18,964 nt of DNA. It comes from Candidatus Altimarinota bacterium (GTDB lineage: Bacteria > Patescibacteriota > Gracilibacteria > UBA1369 > LOWO2-01-FULL-3). The stretch spans positions 1 through 18,964 of the forward strand of contig JAOZTS010000009.1 of assembly GCA_029939035.1 (NCBI GenBank), given 5' to 3'. Each line of letters opens with the position of its first letter. The stretch's first letter is position 1. Position numbers and translations under genes: made by a program. A model generated the notes under the pieces. It was not told the origin of the DNA. It did not search any database and saw only the letters and a program-made list of their open reading frames with translations. Of the stretch, positions 6,511 to 15,100 are shown in pieces.

Positions 6511-8287
6511 AAGCTCTTACAAATAATTTTCTGACTTCTTCTATGGCAAAGAAAACGAATGCCGAGAATCCGATGATCTGCCAGTCGAGATTGCTTAAAG
6601 TGTTTAGTTGGAGGTATGTGTAAGCTGGCTCAAAGGTTATCAGGAAGTACATTACTAGGATGGCGATTACTGATGTGAAGATTAGGAATGGATTTGAGAA
6701 TAAGCTTATTTGGAAAAATGATTTCGTTTTGTTGCGTAGGTTGAAGGCGTTGATGATTAGTAATAGGACTAGTAGGGTTATGGAAATTGCTGCGGCTTTT
6801 TCCCATGTTGCTGAGTTTTCTGGCAGAGTTTCTCCGATGTTCCATCCGTATCTGATTAGGCTTGAGAGGTATGTGATGGTTAGAATTAACCCCATGGACA
6901 AGCTGTTTATGATGAGTGCTGTTAGAGATTTTTTGTTTATGAGTCTGAGCTTTTCGGGGTGGTATTTGCTGCTCATGACGTCTTCTTCGATTCTGTTTAC
7001 TCGGAGTGAAAATTCGAGGATTAGGTTTATGAAAATGTCTATTCCTAGGATTAGGATGATGAGTAGAGGGGCAGGAGCTTTGAGAATTAGGGCTACTGCT
7101 AGGACGAGGAGTTCTGAGAATTTGCAGGCGATGGCGTGGTGGGAGAATTTTTGGTAGTTTTTATTGATGATTCTTCCCTTTCTGATGCCTTCTACAATTT
7201 TTGAGAAGCCAAGTCGACGTTTTTTGTTTATTACTGCTACAGTTTGGCCTTGGAATCGGAGAGTGTCGATTATTCGTTGTTTGTCTGCGGATTTTAGCTC
7301 TGCGAAGATATAGTCTTTTTCTTTGTTTGCTAGCATTTTGTATAGTTTGTCGTTGCTGATGCTGCGTAAATATTCTCCGGTTACTGTTTCAAAGTATTGT
7401 GGATTGATGAGATTTTGTTTTCGTCCGATTGCTATAGCTTTGCGCTCTTTTACTCGTGTGAGAATGTAGGTTTTGATTCCGGATTGTTTGATTAAGTCGA
7501 TGGATTCGGTGAGATTTTCTTTGAGAGGATTGGTTACTCCCATGATGCCGAGGAAGGTCATTTCGTTTTCGGCAAATTGTTCGGTGTATTCGTTTTGTCG
7601 TTTGAGTGGTAGTGGTTTGTAGGCGAATGCTATTACTTTTTGGCCGTTTTTGTTTAATTGTTTAACTCTTTTGCGTAATTTTCTTCTGGTTTGGCTGTCG
7701 ATTTCGTGTTTTTTCCCGTTGATTGTGTGTTTCGAACATTTTTTGAGAATGTCGTATGCGTTTCCTTTTGAGAATGCGAAGATTTCTTTTGTTTTGCGAT
7801 TAATTGTGATTATTGTGGATAGTTTCTTTTCTGGGTGTGTTGGAAGTTTTTGGATTACTTCGTAGTCTTGTTCGGTTTTGTGCTTGTTAAAGCCACATTC
7901 CATGATTAGCTTTTTGATGGTTTCTTCTGCCAGTTTTGTTTTTTGGAAGTGGCAGAGGAATGTAGTTGTCGCGATAAATCGGAACATGTCGTCTTTTAGG
8001 AGCTCTTCTTTTTCGACCATCATTGGTTCTTTGTCTTTTGTGGTGTCTGTGATTTTTATGAATCTGCTTTTGTCTTTTATTTTTCCTTTATATTTGTCGT
8101 AAAAGAATGTTCTGACCGCAAAATCGCTGTCAGTTAATGTTCCAGTGACATTTGTGCAAATTGCTGTGGTTTCTCCGAGTCTTGGATTGAATTTTGAGAA
8201 AATTCTACTGAATCTGTTTATGAAAACTAGACTCAATGGAGTTATTGAGAGGAATACTAGTACTACTTTTATTATAATGCTTTGCAT
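6500..8287 (-). CDS. Catalytically dead, N-terminally truncated P-type ATPase homologue (pseudoenzyme)
   Basis: The 595 residues align with the helix 4 to helix 10 part of a P2-type ATPase such as the pump at 9609-12176. The phosphorylation motif is CTNVTGT (44-50), so the acceptor Asp is Asn46 and the next Lys is Val. DPPR is NPLK (253-256), TGD is TRV (277-279), and GDGVND is replaced by the basic NKKRRL (354-359), followed by a deletion of about 35 residues. Retained are SKGN with Lys174, VIAFAYKP (218-225), Lys336 of the P domain and the C-terminal helices (SLFSNPFLIF, then EEVRKLFVR). Helices 1-3 and the actuator domain are absent: an in-frame stop lies just upstream at 8294-8296 and trmD ends 1 bp before the ATG. 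Hydrolysis or pumping is not expected; a regulatory or partner-subunit role is inference. Confidence 0.88.
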   Translation of the reverse strand: MQSIIIKVVLVFLSITPLSLVFINRFSRIFSKFNPRLGETTAICTNVTGTLTDSDFAVRTFFYDKYKGKIKDKSRFIKITDTTKDKEPMMVEKEELLKDDMFRFIATTTFLCHFQKTKLAEETIKKLIMECGFNKHKTEQDYEVIQKLPTHPEKKLSTIITINRKTKEIFAFSKGNAYDILKKCSKHTINGKKHEIDSQTRRKLRKRVKQLNKNGQKVIAFAYKPLPLKRQNEYTEQFAENEMTFLGIMGVTNPLKENLTESIDLIKQSGIKTYILTRVKERKAIAIGRKQNLINPQYFETVTGEYLRSISNDKLYKMLANKEKDYIFAELKSADKQRIIDTLRFQGQTVAVINKKRRLGFSKIVEGIRKGRIINKNYQKFSHHAIACKFSELLVLAVALILKAPAPLLIILILGIDIFINLILEFSLRVNRIEEDVMSSKYHPEKLRLINKKSLTALIINSLSMGLILTITYLSSLIRYGWNIGETLPENSATWEKAAAISITLLVLLLIINAFNLRNKTKSFFQISLFSNPFLIFTSVIAILVMYFLITFEPAYTYLQLNTLSNLDWQIIGFSAFVFFAIEEVRKLFVRAYAD

Positions 8288-8288
8288 A

Positions 8289-8936
8289 TTATTTTAGTTT
8301 GTTTTTGCGCCAGGTCTCGATTTTTTTGTGATGTCCTGAAAGTAGAACTTCTGGAACATCCATTCCTTTGAAGGTGGCTGGGCGTGTGTAATGAGGGTAC
8401 TCTTTTTTTCTGTTTAAGGCTTTGGAGAATGAATCTTCCTGGTGACTTTCTTCTTTGCCCAAAACTCCTGGGATAAGGCGGGAAATTGCGTCTGTGAGGA
8501 CCATTGCCGGTAGCTCTCCGCCTGTTAATACGTAGTTTCCGATGGAAATTTCTAGATCTACGTGGAGATCACGGATTCTTTGATCAATTCCTTCATATCT
8601 TCCGCAAAGTAGTATCATGTCCTCGGATTTTGCGGCTAGCTTTTCGGCTTTTGTTTGGGAAAAAGTTTGTCCTTGTGGCGTTAGGAAGATCACAGGTCCT
8701 TTGTTGAGTTTTTTTACGTGTTGAATTGCGTCGTCGAGTGGTTGGGGAGTCATTACCATTCCGGCTCCTCCTCCAAATGGGACGTCGTCGACTCTTTTGT
8801 GCTTATTTTTTGTATAGTCGCGGATGTCGTGAACGTGGATTTCGATGAGTTTGTTTTCGATTGCTCGTTTAATAATGCTCTCTTTCAAATATGAGTCAAA
8901 AATATTGGGAAAAATTGTGAGTATGTCGAATCTCAT
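8289..8936 (-). CDS. trmD: tRNA (guanine37-N1)-methyltransferase
   Basis: TrmD methylates G37 next to the anticodon of tRNAs reading C-starting and some other codons, preventing +1 frameshifts. The 215-residue protein has MRFDILTIFP at the N-terminus, DVPFGGGAGMVMTPQPLDDA (51-70), LLCGRYEGIDQRI (109-121) and the trefoil-knot SAM site SIGNYVLTGGELPA (131-144), then ISRLIPGVLG and SHQEDSF (164-170). It is a little shorter than the usual 230-250, but all catalytic blocks are present. Its stop is 1 bp before the pseudo-ATPase start, so the two are almost certainly cotranscribed, with the DUF167 gene and rsmA further downstream. In many bacteria trmD lies with rimM and rplS; that context is absent here. 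Confidence 0.96.
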   Translation of the reverse strand: MRFDILTIFPNIFDSYLKESIIKRAIENKLIEIHVHDIRDYTKNKHKRVDDVPFGGGAGMVMTPQPLDDAIQHVKKLNKGPVIFLTPQGQTFSQTKAEKLAAKSEDMILLCGRYEGIDQRIRDLHVDLEISIGNYVLTGGELPAMVLTDAISRLIPGVLGKEESHQEDSFSKALNRKKEYPHYTRPATFKGMDVPEVLLSGHHKKIETWRKNKLK

Positions 8937-8986
8937 AGTGGTATTAAGATAATGGATTTGAGGTTAATCTTCAATGGTGGGAATTT

Positions 8987-9550
8987 CTAATCGGTATCGA
9001 ATGCCTTGATAGTCTCTGACGGATCAAAGATGTATGTTTGGCCGTCTTCTGTGTGAATAGTATAGATGTTTCCTGTAATTGTGATTTTATCTACTATGTA
9101 AGTGTTTGGTTGAAGTGTAGATGCAATTACTTTTCCTGTTTCAATTGGGCCATTTGTTATTTGTCCAAATATGTTTTTTGTTTCTTTGCTGCCTTCTACT
9201 TTTTTAAGAAAAATAATTTTACCTTCTGTTAAGTTAGTACCAATTTCTGAGATTTTGGTTGCGTCGTCGTATTCAGGCCATTGGGTTTTTGAAGTTGTTG
9301 GATTGTTGATGCATAAATCGTGAAGGGTGATGGTGATGAGATCGCCATTGCTTTCATTTTGAAGAACTGCGGCTGGGACGTTTCTACCAAAGAATGGGGT
9401 TTCAATGGCAATTGTGATTTTCCATGTTTCTTCTGTATCAGAACCTGGTATTTTTGCGTAATCTCCTATGTTAAATCCCGCCATTTCTAGTGCTTTTAGG
9501 GCAGTTTCGTGGTTTTCAGGGTGTGCTTGTTGTGGTTGTTTTAGCGGCAT
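8987..9550 (-). CDS. Unknown 187-residue soluble protein
   Basis: I do not recognise this protein. It has no signal peptide or membrane helix. After a polar N-terminus (PLKQPQQAHPENHE) and a short amphipathic helix (ALKALEMAGFNIGDYAKI), the rest alternates hydrophobic and polar residues in a way typical of beta strands (WKITIAIETPF, GDLITITLHDL, GKIIFLKKV, YIVDKITITGNIYTIHTEDGQTYIF). It ends with an acidic FDTD. The candidate promoter at 9574-9602 and the ATG 17 nt after its predicted start site support the start. It lies between the Ca2+ pump and trmD, with a 50-bp gap to trmD. Coding status rests on the promoter, the ATG and a full-length frame with sensible composition. Confidence 0.7.
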   Translation of the reverse strand: MPLKQPQQAHPENHETALKALEMAGFNIGDYAKIPGSDTEETWKITIAIETPFFGRNVPAAVLQNESNGDLITITLHDLCINNPTTSKTQWPEYDDATKISEIGTNLTEGKIIFLKKVEGSKETKNIFGQITNGPIETGKVIASTLQPNTYIVDKITITGNIYTIHTEDGQTYIFDPSETIKAFDTD

Positions 9551-9573
9551 TTGTGTACGTCAAATAAGGTGTA

Positions 9574-9602
9574 TTTATATAATATTTCCGTGGAAAAGTA
9601 AA
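9574..9602 (-). promoter_or_regulatory. Candidate promoter of the 187-residue gene and trmD block, with a palindrome in the spacer
   Basis: On the minus strand: -35 TTTACT (9597-9602, four of six), a 17-bp spacer, -10 TATAAA (9574-9579, five of six). The spacer contains the inverted repeat TTTCC-AC-GGAAA (9585-9596), placed where a repressor could block both boxes. Transcription would start near 9567, 17 nt before the ATG. Confidence 0.45.
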
Positions 9603-9608
9603 GGTTTT

Positions 9609-12176
9609 CTAGCGTCGGAAGATTTTTCTGAGAATTCGGAGAGTTCTTGGGACTAATAGGGATGTTGAGGCAAGTCCAATGATTACGATCCAGTGGGTGA
9701 GTGAGAGAGGTACGGTTTTGAATACGTTTTGCATGAATGGAGCGTAGATCATGATTAATTGGAAGGTGAATGAGAGGATGACTGCACCTATTAGAGATTT
9801 GTTGGAAAAGAGGGATTTGATGCTGACGGATCTTTCTTCTTTGCAGACGAAGACGAAGAAAAGTTCGAACATAACTATTTGAGTGAAGACGAATGTTCTG
9901 GCGTGGGATGGTTCGTGGAGGGCAGAGAGATCGATGCCAGCGAGTGCGTCGATGCTGGAGCCGTAGAAATATACGGCGAGGTTGGCGAAGGTTTGGAAAA
10001 CTACGGCGACTATTATAAAGCTGAAGAATTTCTTGAATATGCGTTCTTGTTTTGGGTGTGGCTTTTCTTCCATTATGCCTGGAGAGGCGGGGGATTGGCC
10101 GAGGGCGAGGGCTGGGAGGGCATCTGTGGCAATGTTGATCCAGAGGATTTGGAGTGGCAGAATTGGTAGAGGGAAGCCCATGATTGTTAGGAGGCCGACT
10201 GCCATGATGGTGTCGAAGTTGGCGGAAAGCATATATTTGATGAAGGCGAGGATGTTGTGGTAGATACGTCGGCCTTCTTCGATTGTGGTTACTATTGTTG
10301 AAAAGTTGTCGTCTTTTAGAACCATGTCGGCTACTTCTTTTGTGGCTTCTGTCCCTTTGATGCCCATTGCGATGCCTACGTCAGCGTGTTTGAGGGCAGG
10401 CGCGTCGTTTACGCCGTCTCCTGTGACTGCCACTACTTCGCCGCGTTTTTTTAGGAGGTCGACTATTCTGTATTTGTGTTGTGGTGAGGTGCGGGCAAAG
10501 ATTTCAGTTTCTCTTAATGCTTTCTTGAGTTGGGTGTCGGTCATTTTTTCGATGTCCTTTCCTTCAAGGATGTTGTGTATTGGAAGACCAATTTGTTCGG
10601 CTATGGCTTTAGCGGTTATGGCGTTGTCACCTGTGATCATTTTGACTTTGATTCCGGCTTTTAGAGCTGTTTCTAATGAGGCTTTTACTGTTTTTCGTGG
10701 TGGGTCTAGCATTCCTACCAGTCCTACAAATATGAGATTGTTTTCATCGAATTTGTTGTTGTATGGCTTGAATGCAAAAGCGAGGACTCGCAGTGCATTT
10801 GCTGAGTATGAATCCGTAAGTTCTTGATATTTTTTTATGTCAGCCTTAGACAGTTTTTGAATTTCTCCGTTTTTATAAATCTTTGAGCATCTTTTTATTA
10901 TTTCCTCGAATGCTCCTTTGGAATAGATTTCTTTCTTTTTTCCGACCTGGTGCAAGCTGGTCATCATTTTTCTTTCTGAAGTAAAAACGATTTCATCTAG
11001 TTCTTTGTGAAACTTTATATATGAAGCTTTCCTGTTTAAAACTTTGAGTGCAATTTCGGTTGGATCTCCGAGAATACTTTTCTTATCAACAAATGAATTG
11101 TTATTGTTTTCGCATATTTCGAGTAATTTTTTCTGATCAGGGGAGGTTAGTTTTATTTTTTCTTCAAATGTATATCCTTGGCCCGGGATCTTTACTTCGT
11201 TGAAACCGGTGTTTATGACTTTGACTGTCATTTCATTCAGAGTGAGGGTACCTGTTTTATCCGAACAGATAATGGTTGTGGCTCCGAGTGTTTCGATTGC
11301 ATTCATTTTTCTTACAATGGCTTTCTTTTTGGCTAATGCTTGCACTCCAATTGCCAAAGTCAGTGTCACAATTATTGGCATTCCTTCCGGTATTGCTGAA
11401 ACTCCTAGTGCAACTGAAGTCATGAACATGTTTATCAGTGGAATGTCTCTTGCAAAGCCGAGTCCGAATAAAATTGCAACTAATACAAGAATTATTATTC
11501 CTATTTTTTTTCCTAAAACATCTAATTGAATAGTGAGAGGGGAGCGTGTTTTTTCTTGTTTTGATACTAATTCAACTATTTTTCCGAATTCTGTGTGTAC
11601 TCCAGTTTTTATTACTTTTGCTGTGGCTCTTCCTGAGGTTATGATGGTTCCTTTATATATTTTCCCCGCTCTTCCCGGTCCTGGGCACTTTCCTACAGGT
11701 ACACTTTCTCCTGTGAGCATTGATTCATCTATTTTTAATGAGAAACATTCCAGAATTTCCATGTCTGCTGGATTTTTTTCACCTTCTGTCAAAACTACAA
11801 TATCGTCCGGTACTAATTCGCGAATCGGTATTTCTTTTTTCTTGCCGTCTCTGATTACGATTGCGGTTCTGACTACCATTTTCTTCAAGGCTTTTACTGC
11901 GTTTTCGGCCTTGTACTCTTGGATAAATCCAATTACGGCATTCATTAACACTATTGCAAAAATCGCTAGTCCATCAATTGTTTCGTGAAATGCTAGCGAA
12001 ATTGTTCCCGCAACTATTAGGATAATAATGAGGAATGAAGAGAATTGAGAAAGCAAAATCTTTAATCCTGTGTATTCAACTTTCTCTGGAAGTTCATTGT
12101 ACCCAAAAGTGTGTAGTCTTTGCGTGACTTCTTTGGAGGAAAGTCCGTTTTCTATGTAAGCGGGGGACAGGGACAT
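9609..12176 (-). CDS. P2A-type Ca2+-transporting P-type ATPase
   Basis: A complete 855-residue cation pump of the SERCA/PMR1-like group that should expel Ca2+ from the cytoplasm. In order: an N-terminal cation-ATPase domain (GLSSKEVTQRL), helices 1-2 (about 40-90), an actuator domain with LTGES (154-158), helix 4 with SAIPEGMP (260-267), CSDKTGT with phosphorylated Asp306, the N domain with SKGA (419-422), DPPR (491-494), TGDN (515-518), TGDGVND (585-591), then helices 5-10. Helix 6 has N681, T684 and D685 in WINIATDALP, matching a Ca2+ site of SERCA, while helix 5 reads ANFDT where SERCA has Asn-x-x-Glu. This suggests one Ca2+ per cycle, as in PMR1. The start is 3 bp after the FG-GAP gene. 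Another divalent cation cannot be excluded. Confidence 0.93.
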   Translation of the reverse strand: MSLSPAYIENGLSSKEVTQRLHTFGYNELPEKVEYTGLKILLSQFSSFLIIILIVAGTISLAFHETIDGLAIFAIVLMNAVIGFIQEYKAENAVKALKKMVVRTAIVIRDGKKKEIPIRELVPDDIVVLTEGEKNPADMEILECFSLKIDESMLTGESVPVGKCPGPGRAGKIYKGTIITSGRATAKVIKTGVHTEFGKIVELVSKQEKTRSPLTIQLDVLGKKIGIIILVLVAILFGLGFARDIPLINMFMTSVALGVSAIPEGMPIIVTLTLAIGVQALAKKKAIVRKMNAIETLGATTIICSDKTGTLTLNEMTVKVINTGFNEVKIPGQGYTFEEKIKLTSPDQKKLLEICENNNNSFVDKKSILGDPTEIALKVLNRKASYIKFHKELDEIVFTSERKMMTSLHQVGKKKEIYSKGAFEEIIKRCSKIYKNGEIQKLSKADIKKYQELTDSYSANALRVLAFAFKPYNNKFDENNLIFVGLVGMLDPPRKTVKASLETALKAGIKVKMITGDNAITAKAIAEQIGLPIHNILEGKDIEKMTDTQLKKALRETEIFARTSPQHKYRIVDLLKKRGEVVAVTGDGVNDAPALKHADVGIAMGIKGTEATKEVADMVLKDDNFSTIVTTIEEGRRIYHNILAFIKYMLSANFDTIMAVGLLTIMGFPLPILPLQILWINIATDALPALALGQSPASPGIMEEKPHPKQERIFKKFFSFIIVAVVFQTFANLAVYFYGSSIDALAGIDLSALHEPSHARTFVFTQIVMFELFFVFVCKEERSVSIKSLFSNKSLIGAVILSFTFQLIMIYAPFMQNVFKTVPLSLTHWIVIIGLASTSLLVPRTLRILRKIFRR

Positions 12177-12179
12177 ATT

Positions 12180-15100
12180 TTATTTTGAGAATGAGATGGT
12201 TGAAACATTACTAATCGCATTGTTTTCTTCGTTGTATGAGAATACATGCAGGTCGTGGTTTCCAAGTGCTAGGACTTGTGGAATTTCGAGATTGAATTTT
12301 CCTTGTGAAGCATCGGAAATTACAATCGATGAAAGAATTCGACTTTGCCAAGTTGCAAATACTATTGTTCTAGGCTCTGCGGTTCCTTTAACGTAGATTT
12401 TTCCGTAGCCACCCAATGCTTCTTCGTTCATAGAGAGAACAAGTTTTACCATGTATCCCAAATCTTGTTCGACTAATTCTAATGTTGGTGCATCAGGCAC
12501 TAGGTCTTTGTCTACAATGAAACTTCTGACTGTTTTTCCTTTTACAACTACATAATATTCGCTGTTTTCTAGTGATTTTTCTAGTATGAGAATTCCTTTT
12601 CCTTCGTCATCAGTTGTTACCATTCCTTTGTAGACTTTTTCTAGATTTTCTTTCTCGATTATTTCAACATCTACTTCTTCATTTTGATTTGCACAGATTC
12701 TGATGGCTATTTTGTCTCCAGTTATAACTCCTTCTCCTAATAGTGCTATTGATGGTGAATCTGATAGGTTTTCAATTTCAGCGGAGCTTATGTTGCAATA
12801 GTATTGGACTGTTGTACCTTCTAGCGATCCTGTTTGTGATATTTCGTATGCGTCTGAGATTCCGTCTTCGTCTGAATCTATGTCTTCTGGGGTTTCAGCG
12901 AGTACTTCTGTGAGTGGCTGGAATGGTTCTTTTTGTTTTGGCAGTTGTGATTCGTATGCTTCGATTGCTGATGAAGTTTTTGCAGAAATTGTTTCGCCTG
13001 TTTCTATTGGTTCTGAGGCTGGAGATGGTACTGGTGGTTGATATACGGGTTGTGTAGGCGTTGCAGGTTGTTGAATTGGTTGATATGGTTGTTCGATTTC
13101 TACGAATGCATCTATTACATTATCAGTGGCTTCTGCGAGATTTGGTTCGCCTTCTGTGGTTTCTGGTTCTTCGGCTGGTTCCTCGGTAGGTTCTTCTTCT
13201 ACAACTTCTTCTTCTGGTTCGTCTGGGGTTTCTTCGGTCTCTGAAGATCTTGAACTGCTGTTTCCACTTAAAAATGAAACTGTTCCTTGAGTTGTTTCTG
13301 CTGATGCTAGTATTGAACTTGCTTGGGCGTAGTCATCTTCTGTGGTTACTCCGTTGTTTGGAGTGGAATCTGAATCTTGTGTTGTTGAGGCTGTGACTTC
13401 TGCTGTGTTTGTGAATGATGTTTCTCCAACTGTTTCTGTAACTGAAACAGTTATTGTGAGGGCTACTTGTTCTCCGCCTGTTATGTCTCCGACTGTCCAA
13501 ACTCCATTACTATATGATCCTTGGCTTGTTGACGAGGATGAGTATGAAACTGATGCTGGTAGGGTGTTGGTTACTTGGACGTTTTCTGCTGTTTCTGAGC
13601 CTGTATTTTTGAGTATGAGATTGTATTGGATTTGATCTCCTGTGTGTGGGGTTGCGGTGTCTACTGACATGGAGAGTTCGAGGTCGGATACTGTGGTGAG
13701 GAAGTGAATGTAGATTTTTCCACGGCCCCAACCTCCATCAGAGTCAAGAACTGCTCCAACCGCCAGATCGTTTATACCATCTTCATTTAGATCACCTATG
13801 TTTGCTATGGAGAATCCATACCAATCGCTATTATTTAGTGTTGGCCCGTTTGTGGTTGAATCGTTTATTTCCACTGTAGAATCAATGGAGCCGTCTATGT
13901 TCATGAAGTGGATGTGGATAGTTCCACGATCTGAGCCGCCTTCGTCGTCCATTTGAGCTCCAATCGCCAGGTCATTTACGCCGTCTCCATTTAGGTCACC
14001 TATGTTGGTTATGTCGTTTCCATAGTAATCCTCATCATTTAGTATTGGTCCATTTGTAGTTGAGCTGTTTATCTCTACGGTAGAATCAATGGATCCATCT
14101 GTGTTCATGAAACTGATGTGGATAGCTCCACGATCTGTGCCGCCTTCATCGTCATTGTTTGCTCTAATTGCTATATCTTGCACACCATCTCCATTTAAAT
14201 CATCTATATTTGCAACAAAGTTTCCGTAGCTATCTTCATCATTCAGTGTTGGTCCGTTTGTAGTTGAGCTGTTTATCTCTACGGTAGAATCAATGGATCC
14301 ATCTGTGTTCATGAAGTGGATGTGGATAGCTCCACGGTCTGTGCCGCCTTCATCATCACCGTATGCTCCAACTGCTAAGTCTTGTACACCATCTCTATTT
14401 AGGTCACCTATATTGGCCACAGATTTTCCATAGAAGTCATTATTAATCAATGTTGGTCCGTTTGTAGTTGAATTGTTTATTTCTATAGTTGAATCAATTG
14501 ATCCATCTGTGTTCATAAAGTGGATGTGGACAGCTCCACGCTTTGTTCCTCCTTCGTCATCACCGTATGCTCCAACTGCTAGATCTATTACTCCGTCTCC
14601 ATTTAGGTCGCCCATATTGGCTATGGATTGCCCATAATAATCAAAATCATCCAGCGTTGCCCCGTTTGTAGTTGAATCGTTTATCTCTATGGTAGAATCA
14701 ATAGAGCCATCTGTGTTCATGAAATGGATATGGACAGCTCCACGGTATGTTCCATTTTTACTGTCACCGGCTGCTCCAACTGCTATGTCGTTTACTCCGT
14801 CGTTGTTTAGGTCTCCTATGTTTGCTATGGTGCTTCCATAAAAGTCACTATCATTTAATGTTGGTCCGTTTGTGGTTGAATCGTTTATTTCAATGGTTGA
14901 GCCTATTCCACCATTACTTATCGGGGTTTGTGTGAACCAGAGGTGGGTGTTTTCTGAATCGGTTGAGTTTTCCGGATCTACTTCTGTTGATGAGTTTCTG
15001 AAAAGTCGGTTGTCTTTTACATCAATGTAGTCGGCAGTGATTGTTGATCCCATTGTTTTTAGATAGGCATGAACTCCTGGAGTTGTTGAGCGGATGTTTG

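Noticed and set aside
6500..8936. Pseudo-ATPase as a sequencing frameshift of a full pump
   Set aside because: An in-frame TAA at 8294-8296 and an intact trmD directly upstream leave no room for helices 1-3. The catalytic changes are spread substitutions and a deletion, not a frame break.
8949..8972. Hairpin between the 187-residue gene and trmD
   Set aside because: AT-rich arms (about AAGATAA with TTAATCTT) are imperfect and no T run follows; not distinguishable from chance.
9553..9558. GTGTAC half-site matching the toxin-antitoxin operator
   Set aside because: A single 6-bp match without a second arm is expected by chance.
13690..14870. CRISPR-like array
   Set aside because: The 204-bp periodicity is coding repeats in one continuous frame; there are no short repeats with unique spacers.
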